Source: Candidatus Thorarchaeota archaeon
GTDB lineage: Archaea; Asgardarchaeota; Thorarchaeia; Thorarchaeales; Thorarchaeaceae
Reading direction: 5' to 3'
Length of the DNA: 37,952 nucleotides
NCBI GenBank assembly: GCA_016840385.1
Contig: JAEOSL010000020.1
Location: 1 to 37,952, forward strand
The first letter of the stretch is position 1. Each line of letters opens with the position of its first letter. The notes under the pieces are model-generated. The model was not told the origin of the DNA and did no database searches. It was given only the letters and a program-made list of their open reading frames with translations. The position numbers were made by a program, and so were the translations under genes. Positions 1 through 8,796 of the stretch are shown one piece after another.

Positions 1-1703
1 ATCCCTTAGACTATTTCCCTGCAAGTTATACCTCGACATATCAACATATTGAGAAGGTTCTGGTAAGCCAAGTTTTTGAATGGGAGTTTCCTCTGGAATA
101 TTCTCCTAGTAATTATTTGAAAATAGAACTGACTCCAAATGTTGAAGTAGGATTCGATACAACTTTAGGTTTTGATATCTACCATTCAAGACCATCAGAA
201 GTATTTGCTGGAGATGATTTTTCAACATACGTTTCAGTATCAGATCCAATTGTGACTTGTTCTATGTGGATGACCGTTGGAATCGATTACGATATTACTT
301 TGAATGGTTTCTGGACAGTAGGAACTATAATTCTCTATGATGAATTATGGAGCGCTTCAAAGACAATTCAATTAGGTAATGAAATTCTCGATTTAAGATA
401 TGACTTACCTGGAATTTCAGAGTATATACAGAAATTCACCCACTATCGAATCGGATTCCTCGATATGATCCCACTGATTGGGGACTTTGCAAGCATAGAT
501 CTTATTGTTGACGTGATACCTCTTCTTAAGATCTCAAATGTCATCTCTGCAGACATAACAGGTACAGATTGTACTCCAGATAGAGATGCAGTTACTTTTG
601 TAAGTGACAAGATGTTTGCAATCACATCAACTGTTGATAGTGATGCAAGTGGTGGAACTGCTGAAGTTCTCTTGAATGATGTTAATCTTGAAACTACAGT
701 TGGTCTTGATCTCTGTGTGAATCTAACACTTACTGGTGCTATAGTGGGAATAACACTAGCTAATATCGATTTGAACCAATGGCTCTATGACAATCTTGGT
801 ATCAGTGTCCCAATACTCAGTCTTTGGAACTCTAAATCTACTTTGCCTTTAGTGTCACAGATAGCTCTAGACGTGAATGTAGCCAATCAAGAGTTAGAAG
901 TAGGGATGACAGGAATATTTGCAGATGAGGATTTCATAAATGTCGACTTTCTACTTGAAGACGAGCGCGAGAACGGAGTTGCAGCAGGTACAGTTACCGC
1001 CTCTGTCGATAGTGTCAGTTGTACAGTGACCGAAGGGACAAATGGTGAGTATACTGTACTTGTCCCATATCGAAGCACAGCGTTCACACTGGATGTTAGT
1101 TTCAGCAAATCGGGATACATCGGATCCTCAGATAGTTTTGATATCTATATCGATCCAATTATTGTTGATTCGACGTCCCCGTCAATTGCATCGATTAGTG
1201 CAACTCCCAATCCACCCACAAGTGATGAGAGCGTTTCAGTAACAGCTTCAATAGTGGACACACTCACCGGTGTTGTCAATCCAACATTGTTCTATAGCAT
1301 CAATAGCGGCTCATCGTGGGCATCTACTTCGATGTCAGTGATTTCGGGAACTACGTACGAGGGAATCATTCCATCTCAAATCGGAGGTGTCACCGTTATC
1401 TATTATATTCAGGCCTCTGATGGAGCAGGGAATGATGTATCTTCTGGACAGGAATCCTATACTGTAAGTGCAGATGCTACCACAACAACCACTACTACAA
1501 CTAGCACTACTACGACAACAACCACTGGAACTACTTCGACAACAACCACTGGAACATCGACAACAGATACAACATCAACAACATCTACCGGAACTGGAAC
1601 TCCAACTGATTCAGGTGGAATAATGCTGATAGCACTGATCGGTTCTGTAGGTGCAATAGGTGTAATCATCGTTGTAGTTTTCATCATAAAAAAGAAAAAC
1701 TAA
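1..1703 (+). CDS. Cell-surface protein with Thr-rich stalk and C-terminal membrane anchor (5' partial)
   Basis: The reading frame is open from base 3 without a stop, so the gene begins outside the window; the in-frame TTG at 117 is probably internal. The visible protein is mostly beta-rich and extracellular in character, with hydrophobic and Thr/Ser-rich segments and no catalytic motif I recognise. Around codons for 1150-1470 there is an Ig/Fn3-like unit (starting near DSTSPSIASISATPNPP). This is followed by a Thr-rich stalk, then one transmembrane helix (IMLIALIGSVGAIGVIIVVV) and a short basic end, KKKN. The topology is outside stalk, single anchor, basic residues inside. The stalk-plus-anchor plan recurs in the two haem proteins at 25218-27105. 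A hairpin and T-rich tract follow the stop. Function unknown. Confidence 0.8.
   Translation, partial: PLDYFPASYTSTYQHIEKVLVSQVFEWEFPLEYSPSNYLKIELTPNVEVGFDTTLGFDIYHSRPSEVFAGDDFSTYVSVSDPIVTCSMWMTVGIDYDITLNGFWTVGTIILYDELWSASKTIQLGNEILDLRYDLPGISEYIQKFTHYRIGFLDMIPLIGDFASIDLIVDVIPLLKISNVISADITGTDCTPDRDAVTFVSDKMFAITSTVDSDASGGTAEVLLNDVNLETTVGLDLCVNLTLTGAIVGITLANIDLNQWLYDNLGISVPILSLWNSKSTLPLVSQIALDVNVANQELEVGMTGIFADEDFINVDFLLEDERENGVAAGTVTASVDSVSCTVTEGTNGEYTVLVPYRSTAFTLDVSFSKSGYIGSSDSFDIYIDPIIVDSTSPSIASISATPNPPTSDESVSVTASIVDTLTGVVNPTLFYSINSGSSWASTSMSVISGTTYEGIIPSQIGGVTVIYYIQASDGAGNDVSSGQESYTVSADATTTTTTTTSTTTTTTTGTTSTTTTGTSTTDTTSTTSTGTGTPTDSGGIMLIALIGSVGAIGVIIVVVFIIKKKN
1479..1605 (+). repeat. ACN-codon low-complexity tract (Thr-rich stalk)
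   Basis: A run of ACA/ACC/ACT/ACG codons, interrupted by Ser, Gly and Asp codons, encodes the extracellular stalk just before the membrane anchor. Similar tracts lie at 25959-26014 and 26902-26982. Such Thr-rich segments are commonly O-glycosylated spacers; that is inference here. Confidence 0.85.
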
Positions 1704-1730
1704 CTTCAATTTTGGAAATAGAGGAATTGT

Positions 1731-1760
1731 GGAGGATTTTTTCCTCCTATCCTCTTATTC
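1731..1760 (+). terminator. Hairpin plus T-rich tract after the surface-protein gene
   Basis: GGAGGA (1731-1736) pairs with TCCTCC (1742-1747) around a five-T loop, followed by a pyrimidine-rich, T-rich stretch. It lies 28 nt after the stop at 1703, which fits a transcription end. The stem is short, so moderate confidence. Confidence 0.5.
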
Positions 1761-1861
1761 ATTTTTCCGGTACAATTCTCGTCAGAATTAGCAATCATAG
1801 ATATCTTTACTAGCGACATTCGCAGTCATTGCAGAGCGAGGACCCAGAGGATTTAGGAACT

Positions 1862-1866
1862 AGGTG
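1862..1866 (+). promoter_or_regulatory. Ribosome binding site that sets the kinase start
   Basis: AGGTG ends 6 nt before ATG 1873. The upstream in-frame GTG at 1864 lies inside this motif, so it is more likely part of the ribosome binding site than a start codon. Confidence 0.6.
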
Positions 1867-1872
1867 TATCAC

Positions 1873-3846
1873 ATGGACGATGATAAGGTGAAATCCGTAC
1901 AGAAAGATGGTCTAGATTCTGTATTGCTGAAGACGTTCTTTGATGATTCACCAATTGGTGTTATTATTAGTCACAAGGGAATAATTGTCTTCATCAACGA
2001 TGCACTCTCTAAGTCTATGGGAATTCCTCGAGAAATGGCACTGAATCAAAACGTATCTCTACTTACTGGTGCCCTTGACCCAGAGATTCAAAACCTCGCT
2101 TTAGAGAGATTTCACAATATTGTCAATCTTGAAAAAGAATTTGACAAGGAGCGATATGATTTAACTACCCCAGATGGAACGGCTCGCACTCTTGAAATTA
2201 CTTCTAATGCGATTGAAATTTCAGGTGAAATGTATGTGATAGCATACGCCATTGATGTCACAGGAGATCAAGAAATCCGAAATAGTACTACGCGGGAAAG
2301 AAAGGCGTTTGGAATAATAGCTGAGGCAGCACTGAGCTCCGAAAGTACACCAGAAGTTTGTGAAATGGTCTTGACTGGTCTTCTTGAGAATCTTGGTTTT
2401 GACCTTGGAACTGTTCGGCTTTTCAATAAAGAACAAGATACTCTTGACCTCATTGCATCAGTCGGATTTAGTGATGTCAAAGCAGAGTTGTCTATAGAGG
2501 TAAGCAATCCGGATTTTCTATCTGCTCGTACTGCAAGAACAAAGCAACCATTGTTCATCCCAGATTTATCTGAAATATCAGAGGAAATTGAACGAATGTT
2601 CAAAGCCAAGAAGATGGGATTGCAGTCATTGATATTTTGGCCTCTTATTGGAACTGATGAAACTCTAATTGGTATCATCAATGTTGCATCTCGTTCGACA
2701 AAGCCATTGGGTCAGATAGACAGAGGATTCTTCACAACAGTAGCAAGTATGTTTTCAACGGTTCTTGAAAGAAGAAGGACCGAGGAAGAATTGAAAGAGA
2801 GCCAAGAACAATTCATTGCTTTTGCAGATAATATGCCCGGGCCTGTGTTCATCAAAAATCACAGGTCCAAAGTTCTCTTTGTTAATCGATTCATGAGAGC
2901 AATGGGTTCCAGACCAGACAGGGAAGGAATGTCTAATGTGGACTTATTTAGCCAACGGCGTGCAGAAGAGCTAACTACCGAAGACCAGAAGGTACTAGCA
3001 AGGGGACCAATAGATAGAATCCAGGAAACTCGTGGAAATGACGGCAAAGTTCGAACATACAGGAGCCACAAGTTCCCAATATTCAGAGAGGGCAAGTCAC
3101 CACTCATCGGGGGATTCTCTTTGGACATCACCGACAGAGTAGAAGCAGAAACTCAACGAGAAGAAGCAAAAGCTCGTGCAGAATTCTTCAATGACCTCAT
3201 GGCACACGACATCAATAATATGCATCAAGGAATCATGGCAAGTCTTGAGCTTATCTTGGAGGATGATGAGTTACCAGACCATCTGAGAAACATTGCAGAT
3301 AGAGCACTGAATCAGGTCAATCGAAGCGTATCTCTGATTAACAATGTCAAGAAATTCACCATGATCAATCAGGGAGATATTCAACTTGAGAAAACAGATC
3401 CTGCCGAAGCTCTCATCGTAGCTATTGAAACTGTGAAACAATCATTTCCTAATAGACCGATCAATGTGAAGACGAATATTAGCAAGAAAGAGTACTGCAT
3501 CATGGCAAATGAGTTCCTTCAAGATGTGTTCTATAATCTCCTCCATAACTCAGTTAAGGTCACTGTTAACAACGAAGTAGAAATCGAAGTCGAAGTTACC
3601 CTAACTCAAGCGGGCGAGTTCCTACGGTTTGATTTTCTTGATTGGGGTGGAGGTTTGGATGACACCATGAAACAAACAATTCTTACAAGTCTCGATGAGA
3701 GAGTCCGCAGGGTTTCAGGTGTAGGATTGACACTCGTTAAACAGATTGTAAATCAATACCGAGGAACAATTTCTGTAGAGGACCGTGTAAAAGGGGACTA
3801 CACTAAAGGTGCTCGATTCGTCATCCTACTGCCCAATGGTTGTTAG
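1873..3846 (+). CDS. PAS-GAF-PAS sensor histidine kinase
   Basis: A predicted soluble sensor kinase of about 657 residues with no transmembrane helix. Domains in order: PAS (about 20-135), GAF (about 150-310, beginning near AFGIIAEAALS), a second PAS (about 320-435), a dimerisation/phosphoacceptor helix with the motif LMAHDINNMHQGI (His near residue 450), then a HATPase domain. The HATPase shows an N box (FYNLLHNSV), a DxGxG G1 box (DWGGG) and a G2 box (GVGLTLV). Autophosphorylation on His is expected from the family. No response regulator is encoded nearby, so the partner is unknown. The H-box reads HDINN rather than the common HELRT/HDLRN. The stop faces the convergent menA-like gene 27 nt away. 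Confidence 0.88.
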   Translation: MDDDKVKSVQKDGLDSVLLKTFFDDSPIGVIISHKGIIVFINDALSKSMGIPREMALNQNVSLLTGALDPEIQNLALERFHNIVNLEKEFDKERYDLTTPDGTARTLEITSNAIEISGEMYVIAYAIDVTGDQEIRNSTTRERKAFGIIAEAALSSESTPEVCEMVLTGLLENLGFDLGTVRLFNKEQDTLDLIASVGFSDVKAELSIEVSNPDFLSARTARTKQPLFIPDLSEISEEIERMFKAKKMGLQSLIFWPLIGTDETLIGIINVASRSTKPLGQIDRGFFTTVASMFSTVLERRRTEEELKESQEQFIAFADNMPGPVFIKNHRSKVLFVNRFMRAMGSRPDREGMSNVDLFSQRRAEELTTEDQKVLARGPIDRIQETRGNDGKVRTYRSHKFPIFREGKSPLIGGFSLDITDRVEAETQREEAKARAEFFNDLMAHDINNMHQGIMASLELILEDDELPDHLRNIADRALNQVNRSVSLINNVKKFTMINQGDIQLEKTDPAEALIVAIETVKQSFPNRPINVKTNISKKEYCIMANEFLQDVFYNLLHNSVKVTVNNEVEIEVEVTLTQAGEFLRFDFLDWGGGLDDTMKQTILTSLDERVRRVSGVGLTLVKQIVNQYRGTISVEDRVKGDYTKGARFVILLPNGC

Positions 3847-3873
3847 AAATTGGTACCATCCAACAACTCGTAA

Positions 3874-4956
3874 CTATTCGCCAGATGGAGGGCTTCCAAT
3901 TTTCCGTGCCATGAGTGCAAGGATAACAAAGAGAACTATTCCAATTACTGCAGTGATCTCTATAGGAATAGCATATCCATAGAGAACATATCCCAACGCG
4001 AGAAATCCACCTACGAACATTTGCCCAACAATCGTAGCCCAGTTTGCTGGAGCTAGCTTGCTACTATCATCATAGTATTTGAGAGCGGTCATAATTCCCA
4101 GTGCACTAAGAGGCAATGTAGCCAGTACAAGTAGAGACTCTAATCTAATCCAATTAAGCAAGACTAGAACTACAATTCCCACGTACATGACAGACAGAGC
4201 GAGAGTGTATCCTTTTGCGGCAAGCTTACGTCCCATTCGAACGACCAAAGTTCGTTTGTTTGCATCTCTATCTGCAACATAATCCGGAAACTCATTGATG
4301 AAAAGCACTAATGCTATCATTATTGAAACTGGAATAGAAAGGAATCCTGGTTCAAGGAACTGCTCAAAGGGAATAATCAATGGCCAAGCTAATGCTATTG
4401 GGGTCTGCACCTGTACGTAATATGCTCCAACTACCATCAGCACACCAAAAGTAGCACCGATTACGAATTCACCTATGCCACGTTTTACGAATCTGATTGG
4501 AGGAGTCGAGTAGAAGAGGCCCAGTAAAGCACCAATTCCACCAAAAGCAAGAATCACCCAACCTAATCGAAGCACGAGATAGATGCCAAGAATGCCAGCA
4601 ATGGCATAGCACACTATCGCACCGATAGCAACTTCCTTGTGAGTTAGCAAACCCTGCTGAAGTGTTCTACTACCACCACTATAAGGTCGAATGAATTCCA
4701 CATTGATGTCATCGCTTCCAGTTCCTTCTGCGTTGTGGTCAAAATAGTCATTGGTAACATCAGCGCCCCAGTGCAGAAAGACTCCTGCAAAGAGAGTAAT
4801 GAGAAAGAGATCTAGATGAAAAACACCTTGAAGACCAAATGCTATACCGGTACCCGCAATAATGGGAACTACTGAAGCCGGTATGATTCCGAGCTTGACT
4901 TCTTGTAGCCATACTTTTACCTTAGAAACTTCTTTCTTTTCTTCTGTCGAATTCAT
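3874..4956 (-). CDS. menA: UbiA-family prenyltransferase, MenA-like (1,4-dihydroxy-2-naphthoate polyprenyltransferase)
   Basis: Integral membrane prenyltransferase. From ATG 4956 the protein has 360 residues and begins MNSTEEKKEV, soon followed by WLQEVKLGIIPASVVP, a typical MenA N terminus. The first Asp-rich motif is NDYFDHNAEGTGSDD and the second is EFPDYVADRDANKRTL, which bind Mg-prenyl diphosphate. GGSRTLQQGLL between them resembles the GSR-x-x-Q-x-GLL segment of MenA rather than lipid DGGGP synthases. The frame is open upstream to an ATG at 5055, giving 33 more residues without UbiA character; GGAG lies directly before ATG 4956. The role would be to attach the isoprenoid tail of menaquinone, matching the complex I operon downstream and the polyprenyl synthase at 21885. 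Ubiquinone-type or lipid prenyltransferase activity is the alternative. Confidence 0.78.
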   Translation of the reverse strand: MNSTEEKKEVSKVKVWLQEVKLGIIPASVVPIIAGTGIAFGLQGVFHLDLFLITLFAGVFLHWGADVTNDYFDHNAEGTGSDDINVEFIRPYSGGSRTLQQGLLTHKEVAIGAIVCYAIAGILGIYLVLRLGWVILAFGGIGALLGLFYSTPPIRFVKRGIGEFVIGATFGVLMVVGAYYVQVQTPIALAWPLIIPFEQFLEPGFLSIPVSIMIALVLFINEFPDYVADRDANKRTLVVRMGRKLAAKGYTLALSVMYVGIVVLVLLNWIRLESLLVLATLPLSALGIMTALKYYDDSSKLAPANWATIVGQMFVGGFLALGYVLYGYAIPIEITAVIGIVLFVILALMARKIGSPPSGE

Positions 4957-5073
4957 CTCCACTCTAACCTCGCTCAAACGTTTTTTGAACAAGAATATGT
5001 CAATACAGATTGTTTTTAGAACTTCCCCTTCCTCGCAGAAACTTTCACTACACATATTGCAATCGAGTAACTG

Positions 5074-5079
5074 TTAAAT
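5074..5079 (+). promoter_or_regulatory. Candidate TATA box for the GTPase gene
   Basis: TTAAAT is centred about 25 nt before TTG 5101, a spacing that would fit a leaderless transcript. Its complement could also serve the divergent menA-like gene. Judged by motif and spacing only. Confidence 0.35.
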
Positions 5080-5100
5080 CGAGGTGCATCTCATTCTCTG

Positions 5101-5658
5101 TTGTCTGGAGCTGCAAGATTGGTCGATACTGAAGTGGAATACATCCTCAAGATGGTAGCACTTGGAGATGGTGCGGTCGGGAAAACATCATGCATCATGA
5201 GATTCACCGAGGATAGTTTTGGCGAAAAATACAAGGCGACTATAGGGACCAATATTGCCATTAAGAATCTTGAAGTGGAAATTTTGGAGGGTGAAATTAC
5301 CAAAACACAGATTGTGCTCTGGGATCTCGCTGGTCAACCATCGTACAAAGATTTGCGTAGTAGATACATGCACGGCTCATCAATGGCTTTCATTGTCTAT
5401 GATGTCACAAGACCTTCAACATTCATGAATGTCTACGAATGGTATCGGAATTTTCGGGCGGTATGCCCAAATGCTGTTATGGTGCTAGTTGCCAACAAGG
5501 TCGATAGGGATGACCGACTAGTTCCTGAAAAAGCAGGGCATATGGTTTCTGAATGGCTAGGACTGAAATATATCGAAACCTCAGCAAAGACCGGTAAAAA
5601 CGTCAATGAAATGTTCATTGAATGTACCAGAGAAACCATCCTGAAAGACACTAGCTAA
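5101..5658 (+). CDS. Ras/Rab-like small GTPase
   Basis: 185 residues, the usual size of Ras-superfamily GTPases. All five G motifs are present: P loop GDGAVGKTS (about 22-30), switch I Thr in ATIGTN (about 47-51), G3 WDLAGQ (74-79), G4 NKVD (132-135) and G5 ETSAKT (159-164). The Gln after AG in G3, needed for hydrolysis in Rab/Ras proteins, is present. There is no C-terminal Cys motif for prenylation; the protein ends ETILKDTS. The chosen start is TTG, because no ATG or GTG precedes it in frame after the stop at 5068; ATG at codon 18 would remove the first beta strand. It is convergent with nuoN. Expanded Rab-like GTPases are a hallmark of Asgard archaea. The cellular role is unknown. Confidence 0.93.
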   Translation: MSGAARLVDTEVEYILKMVALGDGAVGKTSCIMRFTEDSFGEKYKATIGTNIAIKNLEVEILEGEITKTQIVLWDLAGQPSYKDLRSRYMHGSSMAFIVYDVTRPSTFMNVYEWYRNFRAVCPNAVMVLVANKVDRDDRLVPEKAGHMVSEWLGLKYIETSAKTGKNVNEMFIECTRETILKDTS

Positions 5659-5701
5659 TTCTCAAAGCATCTGTGGGTATGTTTGTTTCTGCACTTGCAT
5701 T

Positions 5702-7207
5702 CTATGGGAAGAACAATGTTGCTGCATCAAAGGCATAATCCAGAATCAGATTCGGGAATATGAACAATGCAATCACTGCAATTACACAGATTGCCACAGC
5801 AAGCATTGGTATCTTTGGCAAGTCCAACTTTGAATCATCCTTTGGCTCTTCCATATATGTGAACTTCAGTATACGTAGATAGTAACCCAAGGAGAATACA
5901 GAGTTTAGCAGACCAATCAGTGCAAGCCACCACATTCCTGCAACAACAGCACTCTGGAACAATAGAAGTTTGGACCAGAAGCCAACTGTCAATGGCATAC
6001 CTGCTAACGAGAGCACAAGAATTGCTAACATAGCAGCTGCAGCAGGAGCACGCTTGCTCAGTCCAGCTAGATCATCGTATGTTAAGCGTTTTGAGAGTTT
6101 CAAGGACATTACCCAGATAAGGATGAAAGCTGCGGTCTTCATTAATGCGTGAGCAAATGCATGGAACCCAGCCGCCGCCATTCCAATCTCATTTGCAGCA
6201 GCAAGTCCAATGAAGAGATAGCCCATCATTGCAATACTGGAATATGCCAGCATCTTCATGATATCCTTTTGAGCGAGCGCAAGAACATTACCAATGATCA
6301 TTGTTAGAATGGCAACTCCTGCAATAAAGGGCGCCCAATCCAATCTTGCAAAGAAGAATCCAACCATAAGAATCCTCATCAGTGCACTTACACCGGTCTT
6401 CTTTGAACCACCGGCAAGATACGCAGTCACGCTTCCGTCAGCTGACGCATACGCATCAGGTACCCACTGCCAACCTGGAAATATCCCAACCTTGAATCCA
6501 AATGATACCAAGAACAGTATCATTGCGAGAAGCAAGATATACGCTGTCGGTTCATTTCCTACAGGTGCAGCCGCAATTGTACCGACAAATTCACTGAGTA
6601 TTGCTAAATCGGTTGTACCACTCACTCCCAAAGTGAGAGCAACACCAAAGAGCATGAGCATCGTTGCTAAGAGACCCATGACGAAGTATTTGGTTGCTCC
6701 ATCAACAGATTCCTTTCGTGGACCAAGTGCGACAAGTATGTATGTTGGAGTACTCATGAGCTCCCATGCCAAGAATAGGGCAACGAGGTCAGTAGCCATT
6801 ATCACCCAGATTGCACCAGCAAACGACATCAACAGCAAGAAGTTGTAAGCACCCTTGTCACCGCCCCAAAGAGTTGAGGACATCAAGACGAGGAAACCAA
6901 CCATCAGTACAATGTAAATGAACAGGTCTGCAAACGCATCTCTCACAAATAGTGTACCAAATGAATAGCCGGACATTACGGAGGGACTAAACATCACCAT
7001 CTCAAGTGTCGCAAGAATAACTCCGATGAAACTGATTATCAGAGGATTGTAACGCATCCCAACAACCAGAGCTATCATACCGAAAATTACCAATGTAATC
7101 GCGGGCAGAGACATAATCCATTCTGCCGGAACATATGCAAGTATCAAATCACTCAATGGAGCGAGTAGTAATCTAAGGCTTTCAGCAATAGCGTCAAGTT
7201 GTAACAT
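5702..7207 (-). CDS. nuoN: Complex I antiporter-like subunit N
   Basis: Polytopic membrane protein of 501 residues. Last gene of the complex I operon; its ATG overlaps the nuoM stop (ATGA). Preceded by GGAGGTG at 7 nt. It has the antiporter-family pattern: the TM5 Glu in LAWELMSTPTYILVALG, a TM7 Lys region in GFKVGIFPGWQWVPDAY, and a Lys pair in GGSKKTGVSALMR. The Asp-Ala-Tyr in WVPDAYASADGSV matches NuoN rather than the HAEAPTP of NuoM. Known role: proton translocation in the membrane arm. The C-terminal FNPNLILDYAF-type end is ordinary for the family. No terminator is evident in the 43 nt that separate it from the convergent GTPase gene. Confidence 0.93.
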   Translation of the reverse strand: MLQLDAIAESLRLLLAPLSDLILAYVPAEWIMSLPAITLVIFGMIALVVGMRYNPLIISFIGVILATLEMVMFSPSVMSGYSFGTLFVRDAFADLFIYIVLMVGFLVLMSSTLWGGDKGAYNFLLLMSFAGAIWVIMATDLVALFLAWELMSTPTYILVALGPRKESVDGATKYFVMGLLATMLMLFGVALTLGVSGTTDLAILSEFVGTIAAAPVGNEPTAYILLLAMILFLVSFGFKVGIFPGWQWVPDAYASADGSVTAYLAGGSKKTGVSALMRILMVGFFFARLDWAPFIAGVAILTMIIGNVLALAQKDIMKMLAYSSIAMMGYLFIGLAAANEIGMAAAGFHAFAHALMKTAAFILIWVMSLKLSKRLTYDDLAGLSKRAPAAAAMLAILVLSLAGMPLTVGFWSKLLLFQSAVVAGMWWLALIGLLNSVFSLGYYLRILKFTYMEEPKDDSKLDLPKIPMLAVAICVIAVIALFIFPNLILDYAFDAATLFFP

Positions 7208-8796
7208 CAGGGAGCACCTCCAGCTAACATGGCGTCAATGACAGGTTTCACGAAGCCTAAGACAAGGTCAGGCCAGATACCAAGTAGTATCACAGGAATC
7301 AGCATCAGGATTGGAGCAATCAAATCGCTCCAAGAAGCTTCAGTTATCTGTACTTCAGCTTCAGGGTCAGGATCACTGAATACAATACGATTCAGCATCC
7401 AGAGCATGTAACCAACAGTAACGAATATTCCAAATCCAATCAGTGCAGACCAGTTATAGACAACAATCGCACCAAAGATAATGAGAGCCTCTGCAATGAA
7501 GCCACTGAAGCCAGGTAGGCCAAAAGCAGCAAGTGAGGCCAGGATGAGCACAGCAGATAATCGTGGAGCCTTTTCCATGAGACCCTTGATATTAGGAATC
7601 TCACGTGTACCAGTATTGTACTTGAGCTGACCAGCGACAATGAACATCACTGAGATTATCGTACCGTGTGAAAACATCATGAAGATCGCACCTTGAATTG
7701 CAAGACTAGCGGCTGCTTGAATTGCAGGGTCAGAAGAACCTGCACCAGCAGCATAGGCGGCAACACCAAGTAAGACCCATGACATGTGGTTGATTGAAGT
7801 GTAAGCGACGAGACTCTTCATGTCAGTCTGCGCCATTGCAGTGAATGCCGCATAGATACACGTGAAGATAGCAACTATTGCAAAGGGAATTGCTAGCCGC
7901 GCAATGGCATCAGGCACCATCCAGAGACCTAGTCTGATGAATGCATAACCACCCATCTTCAGCAAGATTCCAGCCAAGATGACTGAACCAGGTGTGGGAG
8001 CTTTAACGTGCGCCCATGGTAGCCAATTGTGAAGCGGAAATACAGGTAACTTGACACCCGCACCCATGAATATCGCAAGTGCGAATCCGATTTGGATCCA
8101 GGGGTCAAGTCCCAAGTCACGAAGGGCAATCATGCTGAATGTTGGAACTGCTGTTGCTAGTCCGTTTATATCAGGCATAGATGACATGAAGTAGAGGTAG
8201 AAGAACCCAACAAGCATTATAGCTGAACCCAGATGAGTGTAGATGAAGAACTTGATTGCCGCGTGACGACTTCCTTCTTCACCCCATCGGCCAATGATGA
8301 AGAACATCGGTATCAGAACCAATTCCCACCAAATGAAAAAGCCGATCAAATCTAGGGACATGAACACTCCTAGTAAACCAGTCTGAAGGACTAGAAAGAA
8401 TGTGTAGTAAAGACCCTGTGATTCTTTGATGTGGTTCGAACTGATAGCTGCAATCCAAACAACGAGAGTGGAGAGCAGTATCATAACCATAGAGATACCG
8501 TCTACACCAATGATGATCTCAAACACTGGTGATGTTGCATCAGTCCCCAAGCGAGCGAGTAGGTAAGTTACAGTGTGGCTCATTCCACCAGGATCAGAAC
8601 CGAGTGATGGAGTGCCAATAATAAGCAATCCAGCAAGACCCAATTCGAGCGTAGTAATGATCAGTGTAATAGCTCGTGAACCTTTACTCCCTAGAAGGAA
8701 TGCTAACAGTGCACCAACTAGTGGGATAAGTAGCATCAGCACTAGAATGTTCACAGGTAGCATGTTGATCAAATTGGTTGCGAAATCTAGCTGCAT
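7207..8796 (-). CDS. nuoM: Complex I antiporter-like subunit M
   Basis: Polytopic membrane protein of 529 residues. Key features are the TM5 Glu in FFIWWELVLIPMFFII, the TM7 Lys in GAGVKLPVFPLHNWLP, the signature HVKAPTPGSVILAGILLKMG with the TM8 Lys, and a late DP-rich acidic loop (FSDPDPEAEVQ). All residues expected of a proton-pumping NuoM are visible, unlike in the second NuoM-like protein upstream. ATG 8796 directly abuts the nuoL stop, and the gene's own stop overlaps the nuoN start, so the three genes are probably translationally coupled. Confidence 0.94.
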   Translation of the reverse strand: MQLDFATNLINMLPVNILVLMLLIPLVGALLAFLLGSKGSRAITLIITTLELGLAGLLIIGTPSLGSDPGGMSHTVTYLLARLGTDATSPVFEIIIGVDGISMVMILLSTLVVWIAAISSNHIKESQGLYYTFFLVLQTGLLGVFMSLDLIGFFIWWELVLIPMFFIIGRWGEEGSRHAAIKFFIYTHLGSAIMLVGFFYLYFMSSMPDINGLATAVPTFSMIALRDLGLDPWIQIGFALAIFMGAGVKLPVFPLHNWLPWAHVKAPTPGSVILAGILLKMGGYAFIRLGLWMVPDAIARLAIPFAIVAIFTCIYAAFTAMAQTDMKSLVAYTSINHMSWVLLGVAAYAAGAGSSDPAIQAAASLAIQGAIFMMFSHGTIISVMFIVAGQLKYNTGTREIPNIKGLMEKAPRLSAVLILASLAAFGLPGFSGFIAEALIIFGAIVVYNWSALIGFGIFVTVGYMLWMLNRIVFSDPDPEAEVQITEASWSDLIAPILMLIPVILLGIWPDLVLGFVKPVIDAMLAGGAP

